Program-made: the position numbers and the translations under genes
Assembly: GCA_029052375.1 (NCBI GenBank)
Contig: JAIDJD010000299.1
Coordinates: 1-14,456 of the forward strand
Source of the DNA: Duncaniella sp.
GTDB taxonomy: Bacteria; Bacteroidota; Bacteroidia; Bacteroidales; Muribaculaceae
Direction of reading: 5' to 3'
DNA length: 14,456 nucleotides
The notes under the pieces: model-generated
Seen by the model: the letters and a program-made list of their open reading frames with translations, nothing else
What the model was told of the DNA's origin: nothing
Databases searched by the model: none
In this document: positions 1-7,900 of the stretch, piece after piece
Position numbering within the stretch: position 1 is the first letter of the stretch
How the letters are laid out: each line of letters opens with the position of its first letter

Positions 1-459
1 TCTTTTTTTAAGGCTCCGCCGACCACCGTGATGTACTCGCGTTTGATCGTCGGCAGCGTCAGCTGTGTCTAAGTGACAGGCCTTGGGTTCGGGCTTGGGC
101 TCGGCCTTGGGCTCTTCCTTGATGGGATTCCCCTTGGCGTCGAGCTTAATGTGGCCTATGACGCGGGGTCCGGCAGGACGCGAGGTCAGAGGCTCCCCGC
201 TGTCGCCGGCCTTAGGTTCGGGCTTTGGTTCGGGCTTGGACTCCACGGCCTTGTCCTTCTCTGTGCGGAGACGGTCTATCTTGGCCTTCTCGCTGCGGTC
301 TGGCTGGAAGGCCTTGAGGAGTATCGAATATGCGTTCTCGTCAAGCCTTGTGTTGGGGTTTGAGTCTACGGTGATACCGTTTTTCTGCAACTGCTCTAAC
401 ATCGTGGGGATAGAGACGTTGAATTCCTTTGCGGCCTGACTGATTTTGATTCTCGGCAT
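1..459 (-). CDS. infB: Translation initiation factor IF-2, N-terminal part (runs off window)
   Basis: IF-2 is the GTPase that places initiator tRNA on the small ribosomal subunit. Only the first 153 codons are in the window; the start ATG is at 459-457. The first ~55 residues (beginning MPRIKISQAAKEFNVSIPTM, with SNPNTRLDENAY further on) are the small IF-2 N-terminal domain typical of Bacteroidota. A charged linker rich in Pro, Glu and Lys follows, with KPEPK repeats near residues 74-83 and 115-127 and a GPRVIGHIKLD motif between them. The GTPase core lies outside. The gene comes 91 bases after nusA, the classic rimP-nusA-infB order, which fixes the identity more firmly than the linker does. 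The last ~26 codons (about 1-78) look unlike the rest: codons no longer end in C/G, and a neighbouring frame looks more coding-like there. This could be a frameshift or an assembly junction near the window edge. Confidence 0.88.
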   Translation of the reverse strand, partial: MPRIKISQAAKEFNVSIPTMLEQLQKNGITVDSNPNTRLDENAYSILLKAFQPDRSEKAKIDRLRTEKDKAVESKPEPKPEPKAGDSGEPLTSRPAGPRVIGHIKLDAKGNPIKEEPKAEPKPEPKACHLDTADAADDQTRVHHGGRRSLKKR

Positions 460-494
460 ATATGGGGGTTTGGTGTATATTATGTTTTAAAGAC

Positions 495-517
495 TGCCGC
501 CTATGACGCGGACGGCA
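495..517 (-). other. Intercistronic stem-loop between nusA and infB
   Basis: TGCCGCC (495-501) pairs with GG (510-511) plus CGGCA (513-517), with one bulged A and an 8-base loop. On the minus-strand transcript it lies ~34 bases after the nusA stop and is followed by GTCTTTAAAACA. The U-rich run is too weak to call a terminator. It may be a partial attenuator or an mRNA-processing/stability element between cistrons. Confidence 0.3.
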
Positions 518-550
518 CACGCATGGCCGTGGAGATGGCCCGGCGCCTTA

Positions 551-1837
551 TCACTCTTCGCCTTCGGCGGGCGCTTCGTCATCCTCAAACTCGGCCTTGA
601 GTATCTCGATGACGTTGTCCACGGTGTCCTCCTCGAGGTCGGCCTCGTCAATGAGCCTCTGGCGGGGAGTGTTGAGCACCTCGCGGGCTGTGACACAGCC
701 CATCTCCTTGAGGGCGTCGATCACCCACTCGTCTATCTCGTCCTTGAACTCGTCGAGATAGATGTCGTCGAGGGTCTGGCTGGTGGGATCGTCGCGGAAG
801 ACGTCGATGGAGTATCCTGTCAGCTTGTCGGCGAGCTTGATGTTCATGCCGCCCTTGCCGATGGCCAGAGCCACCTGGTCGGGACGGAGGAAGACCTCGG
901 CCTTCTTGTTCTCCTCGTCGAGGGTGATGCGCGAGATCATGGCGGGGCTGAGCGCGCGCTGGATGAAGAGCGAGGGGTTGGGGGTATAGTGTATCACATC
1001 GATGTTCTCGTTGCGGAGCTCGCGCACGATGCCGTGGATTCGCGAACCCTTGGGTCCTACGCAGGCGCCCACGGGGTCGATGCGGTCGTCATAGGTCTCC
1101 ACTGCTATCTTGGCGCGCTCGCCGGGGATGCGGGCCACGGAGTGGATGGAGATGAGGCCGTCCGCAATCTCGGGCACCTCGCGCTCGAAGAGGCGGCGGA
1201 GGAAGGTCTCGCTGGTGCGGGATACGGTGATCTTGGGGTTGTTGTTCTTGTTGTCGACGTTGGCGATGACGGCAAGGACGTTGTCGCCCTTGCGGAAGAA
1301 TTCGCCGGGGATGAGGTCGCTCTTGGGCAGGTAGAGCTCGTTCTTGTCCACGTCCATGAGGAGTGTCTCGCGCGACCATGTCTGGTAGACCTCGCCGTTG
1401 ACCAGCTGGCCCTCGAGCTCCTTGAACTTGGCGTAGACCGCGTTCTTCTGCAGGTCGAGGATCTTGGACTGGAGTGTCTGGCGGAGTGTGAGGATGGCGC
1501 GGCGGCCGAAGTCGGCAAAGAAGATTTCCCTGGTGTGCTCCTCGCCTATCTCGGCGTCGGGGTCCTGGTCGGCGCGGGCATCCGAGAGCGATATCTCAAG
1601 GTTGGGGTTGGCGACGTTGCCGTCGGCCACCACCTCGAGTTTCTGGAAGATCTGGACGTCGCCCTTGTCGGGGTTCATGATGACGTCGAGATTCTCATCG
1701 GTCCCGAACATTCCTGCAAGGACTTTGCGGAACGACTCCTCGAGGACACTGACCATCGTGCTCTTGTCTATATTCTTGAGATCTTTAAATTCGGCAAAAC
1801 GCTCCACCATGTTGGGAGCTTCCTCTTTCTTGGCCAT
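551..1837 (-). CDS. nusA: Transcription termination/antitermination factor NusA
   Basis: NusA binds RNA polymerase and nascent RNA and modulates pausing, termination and antitermination. The 428-residue product has the expected order: an N-terminal polymerase-binding domain (~1-130), an S1 domain (~138-205), KH1 with GPKG at 261-264 inside VGACVGPKGSRI, and KH2 with GKGG at 327-330 inside IGKGGMNIKLADKL. A C-terminal helical segment (~350-415) and an acidic tail ending in EGEE follow. It lacks the two acidic repeats of the E. coli protein; as I recall, that is normal in Bacteroidota. The start at 1837 leaves 44 bases after rimP and gives MAKKEEAPNMVERF, a natural N-terminus. No promoter is visible in the gap, so it is probably co-transcribed with rimP. 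A long open frame on the opposite strand is a shadow. Confidence 0.97.
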   Translation of the reverse strand: MAKKEEAPNMVERFAEFKDLKNIDKSTMVSVLEESFRKVLAGMFGTDENLDVIMNPDKGDVQIFQKLEVVADGNVANPNLEISLSDARADQDPDAEIGEEHTREIFFADFGRRAILTLRQTLQSKILDLQKNAVYAKFKELEGQLVNGEVYQTWSRETLLMDVDKNELYLPKSDLIPGEFFRKGDNVLAVIANVDNKNNNPKITVSRTSETFLRRLFEREVPEIADGLISIHSVARIPGERAKIAVETYDDRIDPVGACVGPKGSRIHGIVRELRNENIDVIHYTPNPSLFIQRALSPAMISRITLDEENKKAEVFLRPDQVALAIGKGGMNIKLADKLTGYSIDVFRDDPTSQTLDDIYLDEFKDEIDEWVIDALKEMGCVTAREVLNTPRQRLIDEADLEEDTVDNVIEILKAEFEDDEAPAEGEE

Positions 1838-1881
1838 TATATAGTCTTGATTATTTAGGATTTATCGGGGGAGGGTGATTA

Positions 1882-2355
1882 CTACTTGAAGTCGAAATGA
1901 TAGGCCACAGAGCGGCAGGCATCCATGGCGAGGGTCTCGGGCTCGGCCACGAGGCGGGGACGCTTCTCGCCCTCGAGCCTGACCTTGCGGGTCACCTCGA
2001 CGGTGAACGTCCCGGCCGCGGAGTCGACCGCGGTGAGCAGAGCCGTGAACTTGCGCCCGTCCTTGGTGAGGATGTCGACGTTGTCGCCGATATGCTTCTC
2101 GTACTGCCGCGCCACCTTGAAGGGAGCGGAGAGCGAGGCTGTGCCAACCTCGAGCGAGTAGTCCTCGACGTCGCGGTCGAGAGCCTCGTTGAGACGGCGC
2201 GAGAGACCGGTACAGAAATCAAGGTCGACACCCGTGGGAGAGTCGAGCTCGACCACGATGTCGTTGTCCGCGCTGACAGCGATGTCTACTATATAGGCGT
2301 CTGTGTTCTCGATAGCCTCGTTGACGAGGGCTTCTATCTGCTGCTTCTCTATCAT
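1882..2355 (-). CDS. rimP: Ribosome maturation factor RimP
   Basis: RimP assists assembly of the 30S ribosomal subunit. The 157-residue product has the two-domain RimP layout. An N-terminal alpha/beta domain (~1-85) carries the family region VGTASLSAPFKVARQYEKHIG (residues ~71-91), where many bacteria have a VSSPG-type motif. A C-terminal SH3-like barrel (~86-157) contains GDNVDILTKDGRKF and ends in AYHFDFK. Length is normal for the family. It is the first gene of rimP-nusA-infB: a TAnnTTTG promoter element and a leader hairpin lie just upstream, and nusA follows after 44 bases. The start at 2355 is preceded by an AT-rich stretch (TATATATACGAG) without a Shine-Dalgarno site, as is usual in Bacteroidota. 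Position next to nusA and infB makes the assignment secure despite the low conservation of RimP. Confidence 0.95.
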   Translation of the reverse strand: MIEKQQIEALVNEAIENTDAYIVDIAVSADNDIVVELDSPTGVDLDFCTGLSRRLNEALDRDVEDYSLEVGTASLSAPFKVARQYEKHIGDNVDILTKDGRKFTALLTAVDSAAGTFTVEVTRKVRLEGEKRPRLVAEPETLAMDACRSVAYHFDFK

Positions 2356-2375
2356 TTCTCGTATATATAAACAAC

Positions 2376-2401
2376 CGGAGGAAGCTCCTTGGCCTCCTCC
2401 G
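2376..2401 (-). other. Stem-loop in the rimP leader
   Basis: CGGAGGA (2376-2382) is perfectly complementary to TCCTCCG (2395-2401), giving a 7-bp stem with a 12-base loop. It begins about 7 bases downstream of the predicted transcription start and ends ~20 bases before the rimP ATG. No U-run follows, so it is not a terminator. It could stabilise the operon mRNA or be a binding site. Confidence 0.45.
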
Positions 2402-2414
2402 CGACTTTATACTG

Positions 2415-2422
2415 CAAAATTA
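2415..2422 (-). promoter_or_regulatory. Probable -7 promoter element of the rimP-nusA-infB operon
   Basis: On the minus strand this reads TAATTTTG, an exact match to the Bacteroidota -7 consensus TAnnTTTG, in an AT-rich island ~60 bases upstream of rimP. I found no TTG/TTTG -33 element at 19-21 bases, so the promoter is only half supported. Transcription would start near 2408. Confidence 0.5.
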
Positions 2423-2510
2423 ATAAAAAATGGCGTAATACTGAGATTTAAGCCCAAATTTTAAGGAATATTAACACCCTGGACAGACGCCGGCACGGGG
2501 CCTATCGGCC

Positions 2511-4823
2511 TCACTCCAGAAATTTCGGCGCGAGGATAAAGGTGCCTATCGAGATGCCGCAATTCCAGCCCGAGCCGCCGGTGGCATAATTGCCGTAGGC
2601 GCTGATGACGCCGAAGGGGAGCGTCACCATGCCGCGCAGCTCGCCGAAGAACTCAGGGTCGCTGAACCACCTGCCATAGCGGGCTCCCGGCCCGTCGCGG
2701 CGCGGGAGTATCTTGCGCATGGGCAGGAATCCGTGAAGATCGGCCCTCACCTGGAATGTCCCGTTCACCTTCCAGACAGGCTGAAGGTCGAGCGCCACAA
2801 ACGAGTTGGCCCTCAGCGAGGGATTGAAGTAGTTGTAAGTGGCCGGCGTGGGATGCGTGGCCGCGGCCGCCACGATGGATGCCTCGTAGGTGGGGAGCAG
2901 TTTGCGCGTGGAGAACAGGACGCGGCCGCCCGTGCCGAGGGCGAGACTCTTGTCGAGCCCGAAGTAATGTGAGGCGCGCAGGTCGGCCTGCAGCCAGGCG
3001 AGACTCTTGGAGTGAGGGGAGCGCCCGGCGTCGGGCGAGGTGTAGCGATAGCGTCCGGCCACGCCCTGCAGCAAGGCGCTGACATCAGAGCCGGAGGTCG
3101 GCGCCATGGTGTTGTCGAGGGTGTTCATCTGCCAGCGGGCCATCACCTTGCCGAGATTGAATATACCGCTCTCCTTGTCGTGCCCGGCGGCGCGGGCCTG
3201 TATCTTCTCGTAATACCTGTCCCTGAGGCGTCCGTATCCCACTCCGGCGTCGAGGCGCGAACGCAGGCCAGGACCCATGGAGAAGTACATCTCTCCGAAG
3301 ACCTCCGAGCGGCGTATGAAGTCGGGGGCATCAAGCTCATAGAAGAGGCGCTCGGTCTCGTGATAGGAACTGCGCGCGGCCACGAATCTCAGCCTCATGG
3401 CCGTGGGGCGGCGCGTGTTGTAGTAGAAGGCGCCCGAGACCTCCGTGCCCAGATAGCTCTGTCCGAGCCAGGCGCTGACGTTGGCCGTCAGGCCCTTGAA
3501 GCGCAGGGGATTGTATCCGAGGCGGAAGAAGAGCATACTCGTGGTGGACGAGGATATGTAACCGCCCACACCCACGGAGAAGTCTTCCTTGACCACGGCG
3601 CGGTATCTGAGCCTGAAGGTGCCGTCGGCGTTGAGCACGGGTGTGGGCACAAGATTTTGCAGACGCCCCGAGCTGATGGCACGCCAGTAAGCGTCGGTCG
3701 CCTCGCCCAAGGTCATGGACCTGCGGCCCCTGGCCGGGGCAAAAAGGCTCTGCAGGTAGGCATCCTCGTGCGGCGAACCTCCTGAAACCTCTACGCCCGA
3801 GATGACCACCTCAGGCGTGGCGGCCTTGAAGGCCCGGCGGCGTTCCATGACGCTCTCCGGAGCCACCCCCTTGCCGGTGAAGCGCTTGACCGAATCCACC
3901 ATCTCGAGCCCGCGGCGGTATCCGGCAGCGTATATCTCGTCATACCGGCCAAAGTCGAGCAGGCCGAACTCGCTGACATCCACACGGATGTCTACCCCTT
4001 TGTCTGTCGGGAAGGGATAGTGGTCGGGCTGCATGACCATAGCCTCCATCTGGTCCAGGGGGTTGCGCGAGTCGGGCGAAATCTTTCCGGAAGAGACATT
4101 GACGCCCACCACCACATCCGGCTTGTACTTCTCCACCATAACGTCTACGGGATAGTTGTCATATATGCCGCCGTCATACATCGGGATGCCGTCGAGACGG
4201 ATAGGCTCGAACACCATCGGGAAAGACATCGACATCCTGACGGCATCGGCCAGCGAGCCGTCGCTGAGCACCACCTTGTGCTTGGCATACACATCCGAGG
4301 TGACACAGCTGAAGGGGACAAACAGGCGCGAGAAGTCGCCGCCGCACTGAGCCGTATAACGCGAGAATATCTCGAGGAAGGCCATGTTCATAGGCAGAGG
4401 GTTTATCAGGCTGTTGGGCAGCACAGACCTGACAGCCGTCGAATCCTTGCCCAGATTGATGTTGACAAACGACGGGCTCTCGGGCTCCTGCATGAAGTAG
4501 CACAGGCGCGCCGGGTCTATCTTGCCCTTGCTCCAGTCGCTGAACCCCGGCGAAGCCACAAGCTCCATCATCTCGGCCGGAGAATAGCCCGAGGCATAGA
4601 GGCCGCCCACAATAGCGCCCATGGAGGTGCCGGTGATATAGTCTATGGGGATGCCGTTCTCCTCAAACGCCTGTATCACACCTATATGCGCGATGCCCTT
4701 GGCACCGCCGCCGCTCAACACAAGGCCCACACGGGGCCGTCCGGCCTCGGCGGCATACCCGGCCAGAGCCACAAACAGCGCCATCAGCGCCGCCGCCAGT
4801 CTCTCTCTCATCCTCAAACACAT
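2511..4823 (-). CDS. Patatin-like phospholipase with C-terminal outer-membrane beta-barrel
   Basis: This is a predicted surface or periplasmic lipase of the RssA/PlpD type (770 residues). A signal peptide (~1-28) is followed by a patatin domain (~30-310). The domain has an oxyanion-hole motif GGGAKG (38-43), the nucleophile Ser67 in GTSMG, and the catalytic Asp217 in DGG, so the Ser-Asp dyad is intact. A single POTRA-like segment follows (~338-395), beginning PEVVISGVEVSGG. The remainder (~400-770) alternates in the manner of a 16-strand Omp85-type barrel. It ends in KFLE, not in the usual terminal aromatic residue. By family knowledge the barrel holds the enzyme at the outer membrane; the substrate is unknown. 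An in-frame Met at 4811 (MRERLAAALMAL) gives an equally good signal peptide and leaves a longer leader after the possible promoter. The gene stands alone: the nifJ terminator lies upstream and rimP has its own promoter. Confidence 0.93.
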   Translation of the reverse strand: MCLRMRERLAAALMALFVALAGYAAEAGRPRVGLVLSGGGAKGIAHIGVIQAFEENGIPIDYITGTSMGAIVGGLYASGYSPAEMMELVASPGFSDWSKGKIDPARLCYFMQEPESPSFVNINLGKDSTAVRSVLPNSLINPLPMNMAFLEIFSRYTAQCGGDFSRLFVPFSCVTSDVYAKHKVVLSDGSLADAVRMSMSFPMVFEPIRLDGIPMYDGGIYDNYPVDVMVEKYKPDVVVGVNVSSGKISPDSRNPLDQMEAMVMQPDHYPFPTDKGVDIRVDVSEFGLLDFGRYDEIYAAGYRRGLEMVDSVKRFTGKGVAPESVMERRRAFKAATPEVVISGVEVSGGSPHEDAYLQSLFAPARGRRSMTLGEATDAYWRAISSGRLQNLVPTPVLNADGTFRLRYRAVVKEDFSVGVGGYISSSTTSMLFFRLGYNPLRFKGLTANVSAWLGQSYLGTEVSGAFYYNTRRPTAMRLRFVAARSSYHETERLFYELDAPDFIRRSEVFGEMYFSMGPGLRSRLDAGVGYGRLRDRYYEKIQARAAGHDKESGIFNLGKVMARWQMNTLDNTMAPTSGSDVSALLQGVAGRYRYTSPDAGRSPHSKSLAWLQADLRASHYFGLDKSLALGTGGRVLFSTRKLLPTYEASIVAAAATHPTPATYNYFNPSLRANSFVALDLQPVWKVNGTFQVRADLHGFLPMRKILPRRDGPGARYGRWFSDPEFFGELRGMVTLPFGVISAYGNYATGGSGWNCGISIGTFILAPKFLE

Positions 4824-4838
4824 ATGGTGAATCTATTG

Positions 4839-4870
4839 CAAAACAGTTGAAACATTGTATGACTATACAA
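4839..4870 (-). promoter_or_regulatory. Possible patatin-gene promoter with overlapping inverted repeat
   Basis: On the minus strand TTG (4870-4868) is followed after 21 bases by CTGTTTTG (4846-4839). The TTTG half of the -7 box is perfect but the TA is missing. The perfect inverted repeat TTGTAT-GACT-ATACAA (4855-4870) covers the -33 element, as a repressor operator would. Both are weak on their own; together they are plausible. Confidence 0.35.
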
Positions 4871-4915
4871 CATCCCTGAGAGGGGTTTTGTTGAGCGGAG
4901 CCGACAGCCGCGGAC

Positions 4916-4959
4916 GCAAAGAAACAGCGGCCGTCCCGGAGATCCGGGTCGGCCGCTGT
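4916..4959 (-). terminator. Rho-independent terminator of nifJ
   Basis: ACAGCGGCCG (4924-4933) pairs perfectly with CGGCCGCTGT (4950-4959). After one T-T mismatch, CCCGG (4935-4939) pairs with CCGGG (4944-4948) around an AGAT loop. This gives a ~15-bp GC-rich stem starting 36 bases beyond the nifJ stop codon, followed on the minus strand by TTTCTTTG. It separates nifJ from the downstream patatin gene. Confidence 0.88.
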
Positions 4960-4995
4960 CGGCTATAGCGTGATTATTGAATCAGCGCAGGTGAA

Positions 4996-7900
4996 TTACT
5001 CAGCCACGGGAGAGGGCTCTACACCCCACTGCTGCTGAGAGAGACGCAGGTAGTTGTTGTAGCGCCACTGAGCGTTGGCCTTGGCTGCGGCGAAGAGCTC
5101 TGCGGCCTCGGCGGGATACTGCTTGGCTACAGAAGCGTAGCGAACCTCGCCCTTGAGGAAGTCCTCGAACTTGCTCCAGTCGGGAGCCTTGGAGTCGAGC
5201 GAGAAGGGATTCTTGCCTTCCATCTCGAGAGCGGGGTTGTAGCGCCAGAGGTGCCAGTAGCCGCACTCAACAGCAGCCTGCTGCTCTTCCTGTGCGTGGC
5301 CCATACCCTTGCGGATACCGTGGTTGATACAGGGCGAGTAGGCGATGATGAGCGAGGGACCGTCGTAAGCCTCAGCCTCGCGGATAGCCTTGAGGGTCTG
5401 GGCGTTGTCGGCACCCATAGCTACCTGGGCAACGTAAACGTAGCCGTAGGTAGAGGCGATGAGGCCGAGGTCCTTCTTGCGGATGCGCTTGCCGGAAGCG
5501 GCAAACTTGGCGATGGCGCCCAGAGGAGTAGCCTTGGACGACTGGCCGCCGGTGTTGGAGTAAACCTCGGTGTCGAGGACGAGGACGTTGACGTTCTTGT
5601 CGCTTGCGAGCACGTGGTCGAGGCCGCCGAAGCCGATGTCATAAGCGGCGCCGTCGCCGGCGATGATCCACTGCGAACGCTTGGCGATGTGCTCCTTGAC
5701 GGTGAGCAGGCACTTGCATACGTCGCAGCCGCAAGCCTCGCAGAGGGGCACGATAGCCTCGGCTACCTCCTTGGTGGCGGCGACGTCGTTGCGGTTGTCG
5801 AGCCACTTCTGTGCGAGAGCCTTGATCTCGGCGCTGCAGGTGGGGCACTCGAGAGCCTTGGTCATGCAGTCGGCAACGCGAGCCTGGAGCTTCTCGTGGG
5901 CGAGGGTCATGCCGAGACCGAACTCAGCGAAGTCCTCGAAGAGAGAGTTGGCCCAAGCCACACCCTCGCCCTTGGCGTTCTTGGTGTAGGGGGTAGAGGG
6001 CACGGAGCCGGAGTAGATAGAAGAACAGCCGGTAGCGTTGGCCACGATCTCGTGGTCGCCGTAGAGCTGGGAGATGAGCTTGACGTAGGGAGTCTCGCCG
6101 CAGCCGGAGCAAGCGCCGGAGAACTCGAAGAGGGGCTGTGCGAACTGAGAGTTCTTCACGTTGGCCTTGACGTCTACGAGGTTCTGCTTCGAGGCAACCT
6201 TCTCCACACAGTAGTCCCACTCGGCCTGGAGGGCGAGCTGGGTCTCGAGGGGCTTCATCTGGAGAGCCTTCACGCCCTTCTTGCCGGGGCAGACGGCCAC
6301 ACAGTTATTGCAGCCGAGACAGTCGAGGACGTCTACAGACTGGATGAAGCGCATACCGGTGAAGGCCTTGCCGATAGCGGGGATAGTGCGGTCCTCGCCG
6401 AAGGGAGCGGCCTCCATCTCCTTGGCGTCGAGCACGAAGGGACGGATGGCGGCGTGGGGGCAGACAAAGGCGCACTTGTTGCACTGGATACAGTTCTCAG
6501 CGAGCCACTCGGGAACGAATGCGGCCACACCGCGCTTCTCGTAAGCGGCAGTGCCCTGCTCCCAGGTGCCGTCCTCGCGGCCTACGAAAGCGCTGACCTT
6601 GAGGAGGTCGCCGTCCTGCTTGTTGATAGGACGCACGATGTCGTTGATGAAGGCGGGGTCGTTGTTGGCCTCGGGAGCCTCGGGTGCGAGGTTGCTCCAA
6701 GCCTTGTCGACGGTGAGCTCCTTGTACTCGCCGCCGCGGTCTACGGCCGCGTAGTTCTTGTCTACGACGTCCTGGCCCTTCTTGCCGTAGCTCTTGACGA
6801 TGAACTTCTTCATCTGCTCTACAGCGAGGTCAACGGGGATCACCTCGGTGATGCGGAAGAATGCGCTCTGGAGGATGGTGTTGGTGCGGTTGCCCAGACC
6901 GATCTCCTGTGCGATCTTGGTGGCGTTGATATAGTAGACCTTGATGTCGTGGTCTGCAAAGTACTTCTTGATCTTGTTGGGGAGGTTCTTTGCGAGCTCC
7001 TCGCCTTCCCAGATGGTGTTGAGCAGGAAGATGCCGCCGTCACGCAGACCGCGGGTAACGTCGTACATATGGAGGTATGCCTGTACGTGGCAAGCCACGA
7101 AGTTGGGGGTGGTCACCAGATATGTCGAGCGGATGGGAGCGTCGCCGAAGCGGAGGTGAGAACAGGTGAAGCCGCCGGACTTCTTGGAGTCGTAGGCGAA
7201 GTAGGCCTGGCAATACTTGTTGGTGTTGTCGCCGATGATCTTCACAGAGTTCTTGTTGGCGCCCACGGTGCCGTCAGCGCCGAGGCCGTAGAACTTGGCC
7301 TCGAATGTGCTCTTGTCGCCGAGAGCGATCTCCTCCTTCTCGGGGAGCGAGGTGAAGGTGACGTCGTCCACGATGCCCACAGTGAAGTGGTCCTTGGGCT
7401 CGGGGAGGGCGAGATTCTCGAACACGGAGAGAATCTGGGCGGGAGTGGTGTCCTTAGAAGCGAGACCGTAGCGGCCGCCGACGATGACGGGGGCATTCTC
7501 CTTGCCGTAGAAGCAGTCGCGCACGTCAAGGTAGAGGGGATCGCCGTTGGCGCCGGGCTCCTTGGTGCGGTCGAGGACGGCGATGCGCTTGGCGGTGGCG
7601 GGCACAGCTGCGAGGAAGTGCTTGGCCGAGAAAGGACGGTAGAGGTGTACGCTCACGAGACCTACCTTCTCGCCCTTCTCCACCAGGTAGTCGATGGCTT
7701 CCTGGGCGGCCTGGGTCACAGAACCCATGGCGATGATGACGCGGTCTGCGTCGGGAGCGCCGTAGTAGTTGAAGAGACCGTACTCACGGCCGGTGATGCG
7801 GGTGATCTCCTTCATGTACTCCTCGACTATCTCGGGCACGCGGTCGTAGTACTCGTTGCAGCTCTCGCGGTGCTGGAAGAAGACGTCGCCGTTCTCGGCC

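Noticed and set aside
73..439. Two overlapping plus-strand open frames over infB (GLGLGLG- and GSGLGSAL-type)
   Set aside because: They are antisense readings of the KPEPK repeat and the IF-2 N-terminal domain.
505..556. Plus-strand reading DGTRMAVEMARRL in the nusA-infB gap, looking like a gene remnant
   Set aside because: Too short, bounded by a stop just upstream, and running into the antisense of nusA.
503..1858. A 451-codon open frame on the plus strand, antisense to nusA
   Set aside because: Codon-aligned shadow of nusA for the same reason; low-complexity Val/Leu/Glu product.
2492..2512. Possible terminator after the patatin gene (GGCC-TATC-GGCC)
   Set aside because: Only four clean base pairs and no adjoining U-run.
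3012..4850. Long plus-strand open frames antisense to the patatin gene
   Set aside because: His/Arg/Gly-rich shadow products; the minus strand carries intact GGGAKG, GTSMG and DGG motifs.
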